From Verrucomicrobiaceae bacterium (GTDB lineage: Bacteria; Verrucomicrobiota; Verrucomicrobiia; Verrucomicrobiales; Verrucomicrobiaceae), in NCBI GenBank assembly GCA_021151605.1, contig JAGKWZ010000286.1, positions 1 to 7,536 of the forward strand: DNA of 7,536 nt. The letters are read 5' to 3'. The position numbers were made by a program, and so were the translations under genes. Of the stretch, positions 1 through 5,655 are shown in pieces; position 1 is the stretch's first letter; every line of letters starts with the position of its first letter. The notes under the pieces are model-generated. The model ran no database searches and was not told the origin of the DNA. It worked only from the letters and a program-made list of their open reading frames with translations.

Positions 1-284
1 ACTACGAGCAGGAAGCGCTTCTGCGCGGCCTCGATCTCACCGTCCCGCTGTACATCGGCCTGACGCCCAGCGACATCGCCCCGCAGAACAAACCGCTCGT
101 GGCCCTGTCGATCCCGCTGTTCCTCTGCCCCTCCGATCGGAACGCACCGGTATCGCCGCTGTTCGGCCCGACCAACTACGCGGCATGCACCGGGACGGGG
201 ATCGAAGGGGGCACGCCGTTCGACACCGACGGGATGTACCACGTCAACTCGCGCACCCGTCCGGCCGACGTCGCCGACGGGCTG
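1..284 (+). CDS. DUF1559 domain protein, internal fragment (planctomycete type)
   Basis: The frame with codons starting at base 3 is open from the window edge. About 94 residues are visible. They match the middle of DUF1559 proteins, which in Planctomycetes usually carry a pseudopilin-like N-terminal segment (family knowledge; that segment is not in the window). Visible hallmarks are FLCPSD (residues 40-45 of the fragment), FGPTNYAACTGTG (54-66), the GGTPFDTDGMYHVNSRTR stretch, and PADVADGL at the end, where family members normally continue with a D-G-S/T-N-T motif and a C-terminal domain. That continuation is missing: after about base 284 the sequence becomes the antisense of a dehydrogenase gene. 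The frame stays open to 983, but the translation after 284 is meaningless. Both ends are therefore incomplete, the left by the window edge and the right by a junction. Cellular role is unknown; surface or pilus-like assembly is only a family-level guess. Confidence 0.85.
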
Positions 285-290
285 GGCGGC
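273..290. other. Chimeric junction: DUF1559 gene to SDR gene
   Basis: Left of this point the plus strand encodes DUF1559 residues ending PADVADGL. Right of it the minus strand encodes SDR residues ending SQAAQPV. The bases around GACGGGCTG (276-284) fit both genes: ADGL read forward and QPV read backward. Both proteins stop mid-domain at the same spot. This is best explained by joining of two unrelated templates at a short shared sequence. The exact breakpoint cannot be resolved inside the shared bases. Confidence 0.75.
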
Positions 291-944
291 CTGGCTCATC
301 ATCAGGATCGCGCCCTTGGCCTGCACGGTCAGCTCTTCGGGCATGTCCAGCGAGGTGGTGAAGATATTGGTGTTGATGAAGCCGGGCTGCACCGCGTTCA
401 CGCGGATCTGGTGGCGGGCAAGATCGGCGGCGCTGGTCTTGGTGAGGTGGAGCACGCCCGCCTTGGCCACGGCATAGGCGTTGGGCGAGTAGCCCGGGCC
501 GACCGCGGCGACGCTGGAGGTGTTGACGATGGCTGCGCCCCCTGTTCGTGTAGATGGGCGGCCGATCATGTGCGGCACGGCATAGCGGATGCCGAAGGCG
601 ACCGAGCGCAGCAGGAGGTGCATCGTGCGGTCCCAGCCGTCGGGCTCGATCTCGTCGATCTTGGCCATGTCGCCGCCCGCGCCCGCATTGTTGAACACGG
701 CGTCGATCCCGCCGGTTTCGGCAGCGGCGCGGTCCATCAGCGCCTTGATGTCCTCGCAGTTGCAGACGTCGCAGCGCACGGTGTGCACCTCGCCGTTGGA
801 CTCGGCAGCGGTCTGCGCGAGGCCGGCTTCGTCGATATCGGCGGCATAGACCTTCGCGCCCTCGGCGGCGAACAGCAACGCGGTGGCGCGGCCGATGCCC
901 GATGCGGCGCCGGTGACGACGACGGTCTTGTTGTGGAATCGCAT
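276..944 (-). CDS. Short-chain dehydrogenase/reductase (SDR), C-terminus lost at a junction
   Basis: Classical NAD(P)(H)-dependent oxidoreductase with a Rossmann fold; substrate unknown. ATG at 944 follows a GGAGAGG Shine-Dalgarno. About 223 residues belong to the family. Seen: cofactor motif TGAASGIG (residues 11-18), an acidic residue at the end of beta-2 (AADID, D36/D38, which favours NAD), NNAG (85-88), catalytic Ser144, Tyr157 and Lys161 (YAVAK), and the PGFINT segment after the active site. The sequence is normal up to QAAQPV (218-223). A full SDR of about 250-260 residues would continue with a G-R-x-x-x-P-x-D-I segment and a C-terminal glycine-rich end; here it runs into the antisense of the DUF1559 gene. 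The frame has no stop between 276 and base 1, so an automatic caller would extend it to the edge. It is divergent from the acyl-CoA dehydrogenase at 1130, which suggests a shared lipid, steroid or aromatic degradation locus. SDRs here often oxidise hydroxyacyl-CoA or steroid hydroxyls, but the substrate is not shown. Confidence 0.85.
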
Positions 945-1129
945 GAGAACCTCTCCGTTGTTCTGATTTTGCCGCGAGCTTAGGCTCAAGCGGCTCCTCG
1001 TCAATGCCGAACGGCTTTACGCTACGGCATGCGGGGGCTGCGCGATTGGCGGAAAACCTTGGCAAAATCGGCGCTTGCCAGCGCGCGGCGAGTCGCCTTA
1101 ACCTCTCGATTAAGAGAGGAGCAAAAGCC
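945..1129. promoter_or_regulatory. Divergent intergenic region between SDR and acyl-CoA dehydrogenase
   Basis: This 185-bp stretch separates two divergently transcribed genes and must hold both start regions. I could not pick convincing -35/-10 pairs. An imperfect, bulged inverted repeat (GCCGC...TT / AAGCGGC, about 971-994) lies close to the SDR start and could be an operator, but it is weak. The SDR Shine-Dalgarno (GGAGAGG on the minus strand) is at its left edge and the acyl-CoA dehydrogenase Shine-Dalgarno at its right edge. Confidence 0.4.
1102..1119 (+). promoter_or_regulatory. Hairpin overlapping the ribosome binding site of the acyl-CoA dehydrogenase gene
   Basis: CCTCTC (1102-1107) and GAGAGG (1114-1119) are perfect inverted arms around a 6-nt GATTAA loop. 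The right arm contains part of the AGGAG Shine-Dalgarno (1117-1121), 8 nt before the ATG at 1130. Folding would partly hide the ribosome binding site. The stem is only 6 bp, so a regulatory role is a guess; as DNA it could instead be half of a repressor site. Confidence 0.35.
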
Positions 1130-2290
1130 ATGTCGGAGCTGGAAGCTTTCCGCGCGGAAATCCGCGCGTGGATCGAGGCGAACTGCCCGGAAGAGATGCG
1201 CAAGCCCGTGCAGGGCGAGGACGACATCTGCTGGGGCGGGCGCAATTTCGTGTTCAAGAGCGCGGCGCAGAAAGCCTGGATGGAGGTCTGCGCGGCCAAG
1301 GGCTATACCGTGCCCGATTGGCCCAAGCCCTATGGCGGCGCCGGGATGAGCCCGCCGGAAGCCAAGATCTGGCGCGAGGAGCTGGCACGCGCAGGGGCGC
1401 GGCCGCCGCTTTCAAGCTTCGGCATCTGGATGCTCGGGCCGGCGCTGCTGAAGTTCGGCACCGAAGAGCAGAAGGTACTCTACCTCAATCAGATTGCGCG
1501 GGGCGAGATTCGCTGGTGCCAGGGCTATTCGGAGCCGGGTTCGGGTTCGGACCTCGTCTCGCTCCAGACTTACGGCGAGGATAAGGGCGACCACTGGGTG
1601 GTCAACGGCCATAAGATCTGGACGAGCTATGCCGACAAGGCTGACTGGATTTTCTGCCTCGTCCGCACCGACAAGACCAATGTCTATCAGGGGATTTCGT
1701 TCCTGCTGTTCGACATGACGACGCCGGGCGTGACGACCAAGCCGATCAAGCTGATCAGCGGCAATTCGCCGTTCTGCGAGACGTTCTTCGACAACGTGGT
1801 GGTGCCCAAGCACCAGATCGTCGGTCAGCTCAACCGGGGCTGGGACGTGGCGAAGTACCTCCTCGGCCACGAGCGCGAGATGATCTCTGGCGCGGGCGGC
1901 GGCGAGCAGACTTCGACGATCGGCAAGGTGCTGACGCGCAATGGTCTCGACGATCCGATGCTGCGCGCGGAGCTTGCCCAGTTCGATATCGATGCGCTGG
2001 CCTTTGCGGCCTGCGGGGAGAAGTTCCTCGACGAGATCAAGGTAGGCAAAGCGCACCCCGCCAAGCCCAACATGATGAAGTACGCCGGGACCGAGCTCAA
2101 CAAGCGGCGGCACGAGCTGCTGATGGCGGCGGGCGGCAGCACGGCGCTGGAGTGGGAAAGCGAGGAAACACGCGGCGGCGCACCGGCGCGTTCATGGCTG
2201 CGCACCAAGGCCAACTCGATCGAGGGCGGCACGAGCGAGGTCATGCTCAACGTCGTCGCCAAGCGCATTCTCGAACTGCCGGGGGCGTAA
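1130..2290 (+). CDS. Acyl-CoA dehydrogenase family protein (FadE-like), complete
   Basis: FAD-dependent enzyme that introduces the alpha,beta double bond into an acyl-CoA thioester, in the cytoplasm. The product is 386 residues, normal for the family. ATG 1130 was chosen because AGGAG lies 8 nt upstream and the family's N-terminus begins there; the frame is open to 1004 but that extension is unlike the family. Domains in order: helical N-terminal domain (about 1-125), beta domain with the FAD/substrate signature YSEPGSGSD (133-141) and KIWTSYA (162-168), and a C-terminal helical domain. The C-terminal IEGGTSEVMLN (364-374) is where the catalytic base sits in this superfamily, making Glu365 the candidate. 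A second acyl-CoA dehydrogenase gene starts 156 bp downstream on the same strand. Tandem pairs of this size are typical of heteromeric FadE enzymes acting on steroid side chains or other bulky acyl-CoAs (family knowledge). The true substrate is unknown; ordinary fatty acids are also possible. Codon use and the adjoining repeat fit a sphingomonad-like genome. Confidence 0.93.
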   Translation: MSELEAFRAEIRAWIEANCPEEMRKPVQGEDDICWGGRNFVFKSAAQKAWMEVCAAKGYTVPDWPKPYGGAGMSPPEAKIWREELARAGARPPLSSFGIWMLGPALLKFGTEEQKVLYLNQIARGEIRWCQGYSEPGSGSDLVSLQTYGEDKGDHWVVNGHKIWTSYADKADWIFCLVRTDKTNVYQGISFLLFDMTTPGVTTKPIKLISGNSPFCETFFDNVVVPKHQIVGQLNRGWDVAKYLLGHEREMISGAGGGEQTSTIGKVLTRNGLDDPMLRAELAQFDIDALAFAACGEKFLDEIKVGKAHPAKPNMMKYAGTELNKRRHELLMAAGGSTALEWESEETRGGAPARSWLRTKANSIEGGTSEVMLNVVAKRILELPGA

Positions 2291-2309
2291 GGCTCGCACA
2301 CCCCCACAC

Positions 2310-2405
2310 CCCGCTCACCCTGAGCTCATCCTGAGCTTGTCGAAGGACGAAGGGTGCTGGCGCAACCGTCGGGCATGATGCTTCGACAAGCTCAGCATGA
2401 GCGGG
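2310..2405. repeat. REP-like intergenic inverted repeat, sphingomonad type
   Basis: CTGAGCTTGTCGAAG (2331-2345) and CTTCGACAAGCTCAG (2381-2395) are perfect 15-bp inverted arms around a 35-nt spacer. An outer 8-bp pair, CCCGCTCA (2310-2317) and TGAGCGGG (2398-2405), closes a larger structure. A near-tandem copy of the left arm start (CCTGAGCTCAT at 2319, CCTGAGCTTGT at 2330) sits beside it. Elements with the CTGAGCTTGTCGAAG core are widespread in intergenic DNA of sphingomonads and other Proteobacteria (recalled, not searched). It sits between two same-strand acyl-CoA dehydrogenase genes and supports the origin of the 276-2641 fragment. Confidence 0.75.
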
Positions 2406-2417
2406 ATTGGGTTTTTT
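2331..2417 (+). terminator. Possible terminator formed by the REP-like stem and a T-run
   Basis: The 15-bp stem at 2331-2395 is followed by a run of six T at 2412-2417. This resembles an intrinsic terminator after the first dehydrogenase gene, but 16 nt separate the inner stem from the T-run (6 nt from the outer stem) and the loop is long, so attenuation or mRNA protection is equally possible. Confidence 0.35.
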
Positions 2418-2446
2418 GATGTTATTCAAGGCTTAGGAGTGCATCC

Positions 2447-3169
2447 ATGCCGCTGTACCATACCGAAGATCAAGCCATGCTGGCCGAGAGCGTCACCGGC
2501 TTCATGGCCGATGAAGGCGGGATCAAGAAGCAGCTGCGCCACTGGCGCGACATCAATTGCAAGGACGGCTTCGGCCACGGCTTGTGGAAGCAGTTTGCCG
2601 AGATGGGCCTCACCGGCATGCTCGCGGCGGAAGCCGATGGCATCACCAAGAAGGCTCAGGCCATGAAACTCCTCGAAGACGCCGGTCGTCAGCACGAGGA
2701 ATTCAAGCTCACGCTCGACAAAGACAAGGCCGTCGCCCTTGCCGAGATTCACATCCAGAAAGACATCGCTGCCGCCCAGGCCGGCGTGCTTGGCGAAGCC
2801 ATGAAGTCCGCCAAGATCGAGATCGTCGGCGGCGAAACACAGTTCTTCGACAAGATCACCAACGCCATTGGAAACGCTCGCGCCATCGACCGCATGGTCG
2901 AAGGCAGCCGCACTCTTACCGATGTAAAGGAGACCTTCTTCAACGGCGACCCCGACTACTTCAAAGCACAGCTCAAAACCGTCGTCGATCAATTCGGCCT
3001 TACCGCCGAGGACACGAAGAACCTCACATTGTCGGCCCTGTTCGCGAAGCTCATCGGCCTCAATCCCGATGCTACGACGCTGAACAAGCTTACGGGTATG
3101 ATTGGTGCTGCTAGTCGCTTCGGTCTCACGGAGCAAACCGTCGCGGGCCTCCTCACGGCTAAGAAATGA
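2447..3169 (+). CDS. Chimeric ORF: acyl-CoA dehydrogenase N-terminus fused to flotillin-like C-terminus
   Basis: One 240-residue frame made of two unrelated proteins. ATG 2447 has AGGAG at 2435-2439. Residues 1 to about 63 are the N-terminal helices of an acyl-CoA dehydrogenase (MPLYHTEDQAMLAESV..., FAEMGLTGMLAAEADG); a normal enzyme would add about 320 residues, including the FAD site and catalytic Glu, all absent. Residues from about 64 are the end of a flotillin-like protein: ITKKAQAMKLL, a charged heptad-like stretch (HEEFKLTLDKDKAVALAEIHIQKDIAAAQA cut short here) compatible with coiled coil, IEIVGGETQFFDKI (125-138), LTDVKETFF, then the C-terminal LTLSALFAKL region. Flotillins are membrane-associated SPFH scaffolds; the SPFH domain and membrane anchor are missing, so neither activity is expected. 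The frame is kept across the join only by chance or selection; the shared bases GCCGATGGC suggest a chimeric assembly rather than a real fusion. The second half is less GC-rich in style than the first. Confidence 0.8.
   Translation: MPLYHTEDQAMLAESVTGFMADEGGIKKQLRHWRDINCKDGFGHGLWKQFAEMGLTGMLAAEADGITKKAQAMKLLEDAGRQHEEFKLTLDKDKAVALAEIHIQKDIAAAQAGVLGEAMKSAKIEIVGGETQFFDKITNAIGNARAIDRMVEGSRTLTDVKETFFNGDPDYFKAQLKTVVDQFGLTAEDTKNLTLSALFAKLIGLNPDATTLNKLTGMIGAASRFGLTEQTVAGLLTAKK
2633..2641. other. Chimeric junction: acyl-CoA dehydrogenase to flotillin-like gene
   Basis: Before this point the translation follows acyl-CoA dehydrogenases (EMGLTGMLAAEADG), which normally continue with a glycine-rich loop. 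After it the translation follows flotillin C-termini (DGITKKAQAMKLL). GCCGATGGC (2633-2641) can encode A-D-G in both, so the breakpoint lies within a shared short sequence, as at the 276-284 junction. Confidence 0.75.
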
Positions 3170-3181
3170 TCGACACTTCTG

Positions 3182-3355
3182 ATGAAACAGTGCGATTCAT
3201 CCATTCAAAACACCGGTTCCAGCGTGAGTAAGATCATTTGGACCTTGCTGGCGGTATGTCTGCATTTGATTGCAGTATCGTCGGCACCAGGATGGATCGC
3301 ACTGCTAGTCATTCTCCATGTGGTATGGAGCATAACTTTGATCTGGTGTGATTAA
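3182..3355 (+). CDS. Possible small two-helix membrane protein, 57 residues
   Basis: ATG 3182 to TAA 3353-3355. The predicted product has a short polar N-terminus (MKQCDSSIQNTGSSVSK) and then two hydrophobic segments, about residues 18-33 and 37-55, separated by SSAPG; this is a helical-hairpin pattern. It starts 12 nt after the flotillin-like stop codon on the same strand and could be its operon partner. There is no clear Shine-Dalgarno before 3182. A GTG at 3224 could be the real start and would leave just the two helices. I do not recognise a family, and the small size means it could be chance, although the continuous hydrophobicity argues for coding. Confidence 0.4.
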   Translation: MKQCDSSIQNTGSSVSKIIWTLLAVCLHLIAVSSAPGWIALLVILHVVWSITLIWCD

Positions 3356-3383
3356 ATTGGCTGTTTCCGCTCTATCTCCACAT

Positions 3384-3408
3384 CCCCAATCTAGGGTCGA
3401 AGTTGGGG
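3384..3408. repeat. Inverted repeat in convergent intergenic region
   Basis: CCCCAA (3384-3389) and TTGGGG (3403-3408) flank 13 nt. No T-run follows on the plus strand, so it is at best a weak hairpin downstream of the small ORF ending at 3355. Confidence 0.3.
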
Positions 3409-3419
3409 CCTGTGAAAAT

Positions 3420-3450
3420 ACCCATCAGCGCCTCGCGAGGTGTGGTGGGT
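3420..3450 (-). terminator. Intrinsic terminator of the HTH-receiver regulator gene
   Basis: On the minus strand ACCCACCA and TGATGGGT (one mismatch) enclose an inner perfect palindrome CCTCGCGAGG (3431-3440). The structure is followed on the minus strand by TATTTTC. It lies 19 bp past the stop codon of the minus-strand regulator, the expected place for its terminator, and could also stop transcripts coming from the convergent flotillin side. Confidence 0.6.
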
Positions 3451-3468
3451 AATGGTGCCTAAAAACGT

Positions 3469-4035
3469 TTAAACAACTGCTTCGGAGCCCTTATGGCCGA
3501 GTTGCTTAACGGCCTTGTTGAGCTGTTCGTATTCGAGTGGTTTTTTGATGACTGTCACTGGGCCATGGCTGAGGATTCTACTAAGAACCTCGCTGTCTGG
3601 GTAGCCAGTGATGATCACGATTGGGAGATCCGGATAAAGGGCCTTGAGTTGTGAATAGACCTCATCTCCTGGAACATCAGGCAACTTTAGGTCGAGGAAG
3701 ACAAAGTCGAATTTCTGCTTTTTGGCGAGTGCGATTGCTTCAGCTCCGGTGCCGACAACAAGTCGTCCAAATCCGGCTTTTTTGAGAAATTGCTTAAAGA
3801 GAGCCTGGAGGGCAAGGTCGTCATCGACTACCATGACTGTAGGTTGTCCGGTTTCTTCTTCCTTACGCAGGACATCCCGATCTAGGAGACTGCGCTTGAT
3901 GCGCCAGCGTCCTCCGATCTGCACAGCAGGAAGCTGACCTCTCTGGACGAGATAATAGACTGTCGGCAGAGGAATACGGAGATACTCCGAGGTTTCCTTG
4001 ACTGTCATAAGTTCGGGTTGTGTTAGATCTGCCAT
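3469..4035 (-). CDS. Excisionase-type HTH plus receiver domain regulator
   Basis: A 188-residue predicted cytoplasmic regulator with two domains in unusual order. Residues about 9-57 are an excisionase/MerR-like helix-turn-helix of the HTH_17 kind: LMTVKETSEYLRIPLPTVYYL, then LVQRGQLPAVQIGGRWRIKRSLLDRD, with the typical wing G-x-R-W-R-I. A short acidic linker (RKEEETGQ) leads to a receiver domain at about 66-180: acidic pocket Asp71/Asp72, phosphoacceptor Asp115 (FLDLKLPD), Thr143 (IITGYPD) and Lys165 (IKKPLE), all key residues present. Phosphorylation by a histidine kinase is therefore expected, though no kinase gene is in the window. Standard response regulators have the receiver first; here DNA binding comes first. 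ATG 4035 was chosen because the HTH begins soon after; there is no clear Shine-Dalgarno. The DNA is less GC-rich than the flanking hydrolase and dehydrogenase genes. Target genes are unknown; the inverted repeat at 4071-4089 is a candidate binding site. Confidence 0.88.
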   Translation of the reverse strand: MADLTQPELMTVKETSEYLRIPLPTVYYLVQRGQLPAVQIGGRWRIKRSLLDRDVLRKEEETGQPTVMVVDDDLALQALFKQFLKKAGFGRLVVGTGAEAIALAKKQKFDFVFLDLKLPDVPGDEVYSQLKALYPDLPIVIITGYPDSEVLSRILSHGPVTVIKKPLEYEQLNKAVKQLGHKGSEAVV

Positions 4036-4070
4036 AAAATTTGGTGGGAAGCGTGTTGTTGGTGGCTCTG

Positions 4071-4089
4071 GAGGTTATCTCACAACCTC
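4071..4089. promoter_or_regulatory. 19-bp inverted repeat upstream of the regulator gene
   Basis: GAGGTT (4071-4076) and AACCTC (4084-4089) are perfect arms around 7 nt. It lies 36 bp upstream of the regulator start and just left of a possible plus-strand promoter. A dyad with this spacing fits a dimeric regulator binding one helical turn apart, such as autoregulation by the adjacent HTH protein. A 5'-UTR hairpin is the alternative. Confidence 0.4.
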
Positions 4090-4093
4090 AGGA

Positions 4094-4123
4094 TTCAGAA
4101 TTGAACCGAATTTGTTATATAAT
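4094..4123 (+). promoter_or_regulatory. Possible sigma-70-like promoter
   Basis: A perfect TATAAT (4118-4123) is preceded by TTCAGA (4094-4099, 4 of 6 matches to TTGACA) with an 18-bp spacer, in the most AT-rich part of the window. It would read toward the short ORF at 4210. The minus strand has TATAAC in the same place, so a promoter for the regulator gene could overlap, but no good -35 box was found for it. Confidence 0.35.
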
Positions 4124-4209
4124 TACCAAAACAGCAAGGCTTTTTCTGTCATTTATCGCTTTTGCAATGAAGAGCAAAAAGCAAACCTGCGAAACGTGTC
4201 ACAAATAAG

Positions 4210-4365
4210 ATGGCTAACTGCTATAGCTCCACCTTTCAGGGGGCATGGCAAGATGATGCCGATGCTGCTAGCCTTTCCATTCTTGCCGATGAGATGGAGG
4301 TATTTTCGCTACTCCTGCAAGGCTGCGGGCCGGTGCGAAGGGATCTGAGCTTTAAAGTCCCCTAG
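4210..4365 (+). CDS. Uncertain short ORF, 51 residues, divergent from the regulator
   Basis: ATG 4210 to TAG 4363-4365. The translation MANCYSSTFQGAWQDDADAA... then SLSILADEMEVFSLLLQGCGP looks protein-like (acidic, amphipathic) at least to about residue 38. It is divergent from the HTH-receiver gene and lies 87 bp after a TATAAT box. Its last 57 bp overlap the 3' end of the hydrolase gene on the opposite strand. It may be the true N-terminus of a longer protein cut off near 4320-4335 by another junction, or chance. No Shine-Dalgarno and no recognised family. Confidence 0.25.
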   Translation: MANCYSSTFQGAWQDDADAASLSILADEMEVFSLLLQGCGPVRRDLSFKVP

Positions 4366-5652
4366 GCTGTTCCAGTGAGCATGGTCGTTCAGATCCACCT
4401 CGGCGATGGCGATAGTGCCAAACTCATCCGCCTTCGCCAGCACATCGCCATAGTGATCAAAGATGCCAGAGATCATCCACTGGTGCTGCTTCTCATCCGT
4501 GTAAGTGCTGCTGACGACATAGACATGGTTCTCACAGGCACGAGAACGGGCCAGCATGGGATTGCAGCCCCAGACGGGCCAGGCGATGACCTCGGCCCCC
4601 TTCACGGTCAGGGCACGGGCGACTTCGGGAAAGAAGCCGTCGTAGCAAATCATCATGCCGACCTTGCCAAAGCGCGTGTCGAAGACTGGATAGTCCCGCC
4701 CTGGGGTGATGCCTGCCTCTACTTCGCCACGCGGCAGGGTGACTTTTCGGTATTTGCCGACCATCTGGCCGTCGGGGCCGATCAGCGCAGCGGTATTATA
4801 GAGCGTCTTACCATCGCGCTCGACGAGCCCGACCACGAGATAGAGGTCGTGCTGCTTGGCGAGTTTGCCGAAATACGCCGTGCTGGGGCCGGGCACTGTC
4901 TCGGCGCTGGCTTCCATGGGCTTGCCAGTACCGTAATAGGTGAGCGTCTCTGGCAGCACCACGAGGTCAGCCTTCTGCTTCGCGGCTTCGGCGATCAGTG
5001 GAGCAAACTGCGGGGGCTTGTCCTCCGGGTTTTTGCCCTCCTTGGGCTGGAGGTGGATCGTCGCCAGCCGGACCTTACGCGGGGCGGGTGAAGGTATCTG
5101 CTTGAGCGTGACATCACACCACTCCACGCGGGCATTCGCCGCCCATTGGAGGTAAAGCTCCACCTTTGCCTGCCTCGCCGCCGTCGGGGCTCGGAGAGTC
5201 GCGGAAAAGTGACCCCAGTCGCCCTTCTCGCCTCCCAGGTCCGCCGGATACTCGGGCTCGGCTTGCGGAATCATGCCTTTCGCGTAACCCGCAGTGGCGG
5301 GCTCCTCCCACTTCACGCGGCCCCCGTTTTCATCCAGCCAAATGACCCGCGTCACCACGCTGCGGCGCGGTTCCGGCACATTGCGGAATTTCCTCCAAGC
5401 CTCGAACTGGTAGTACTTCCCGCCCTCGACAGGCAGCGTCTTTTCCCAGCAGCCGATCCATTGCTCCCCAGGCCCGGTTTCGATCACCAGCCCGCCCTTG
5501 CCATCGCGGCCTGCCTTTGGATTCACGACATGCTCCGGCGTCGCCTCGGCGCGGGGCGACCAGAATTTCCACCCCTCCAGGTCCGTAGCATGGGATGAAA
5601 AAGCCGCCAGCAGGGTGCTGGCAGTCAGGATGCGACGGAGGGCGGTCTTCAT
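4309..5652 (-). CDS. Secreted carbon-nitrogen hydrolase (nitrilase superfamily) with N-terminal beta-sandwich-like domain
   Basis: 447-residue predicted exported hydrolase of amides or related C-N bonds. Residues 1-22 form a Sec signal peptide (MKTALRR, hydrophobic core, cleavage after S-H-A). Residues about 24-188 resemble a carbohydrate-binding-like beta-sandwich (LEGWKFWSP..., YYQFEAWRKFRN..., ARVEWCDVTLKQI). Residues about 193-440 are the nitrilase-fold domain with the complete triad: Glu235 (LPETLTYYG), Lys303 (KYRKVTLPRGE) and Cys336 (MMICYDGFFPEVAR). It starts 3 nt after the PIG-L stop codon, so the two are likely co-transcribed and translationally coupled. The family also contains cytoplasmic enzymes such as omega-amidase; a signal peptide plus an extra N-terminal domain is less usual and points to an extracytoplasmic substrate, perhaps an amide on a glycan or peptide (inference). 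The last residues, AALQE, may be altered by a nearby junction, since composition changes just past the stop codon. Confidence 0.9.
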   Translation of the reverse strand: MKTALRRILTASTLLAAFSSHATDLEGWKFWSPRAEATPEHVVNPKAGRDGKGGLVIETGPGEQWIGCWEKTLPVEGGKYYQFEAWRKFRNVPEPRRSVVTRVIWLDENGGRVKWEEPATAGYAKGMIPQAEPEYPADLGGEKGDWGHFSATLRAPTAARQAKVELYLQWAANARVEWCDVTLKQIPSPAPRKVRLATIHLQPKEGKNPEDKPPQFAPLIAEAAKQKADLVVLPETLTYYGTGKPMEASAETVPGPSTAYFGKLAKQHDLYLVVGLVERDGKTLYNTAALIGPDGQMVGKYRKVTLPRGEVEAGITPGRDYPVFDTRFGKVGMMICYDGFFPEVARALTVKGAEVIAWPVWGCNPMLARSRACENHVYVVSSTYTDEKQHQWMISGIFDHYGDVLAKADEFGTIAIAEVDLNDHAHWNSLGDFKAQIPSHRPAALQE

Positions 5653-5655
5653 GGC

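Noticed and set aside
99..983. 294-residue plus-strand open frame
   Set aside because: Only the part before about 284 is a real DUF1559 sequence; the rest is the antisense of the SDR gene and has no protein-like character.
1004..1129. Upstream extension of the acyl-CoA dehydrogenase to an ATG at 1004
   Set aside because: The added residues are unlike the family, and AGGAG sits 8 nt before the ATG at 1130.
244..1299. 351-residue minus-strand open frame
   Set aside because: Arginine-rich shadow frame of the SDR gene, whose true frame carries TGAASGIG, NNAG and YAVAK.
1412..2113. 233-residue minus-strand open frame
   Set aside because: Antisense of the acyl-CoA dehydrogenase, which has complete family motifs.
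2310..2405. CRISPR or insertion-sequence end
   Set aside because: There is no spaced array of repeats and no transposase; nested inverted arms in an intergenic gap fit a REP-like element.
2426..3136. 236-residue minus-strand open frame
   Set aside because: Antisense of the dehydrogenase/flotillin ORF; no recognisable motif, and it crosses the junction.
3166..3231. 21-residue ORF overlapping the flotillin stop codon by ATGA
   Set aside because: Too short, and no hydrophobic or conserved pattern; the overlap is probably chance.
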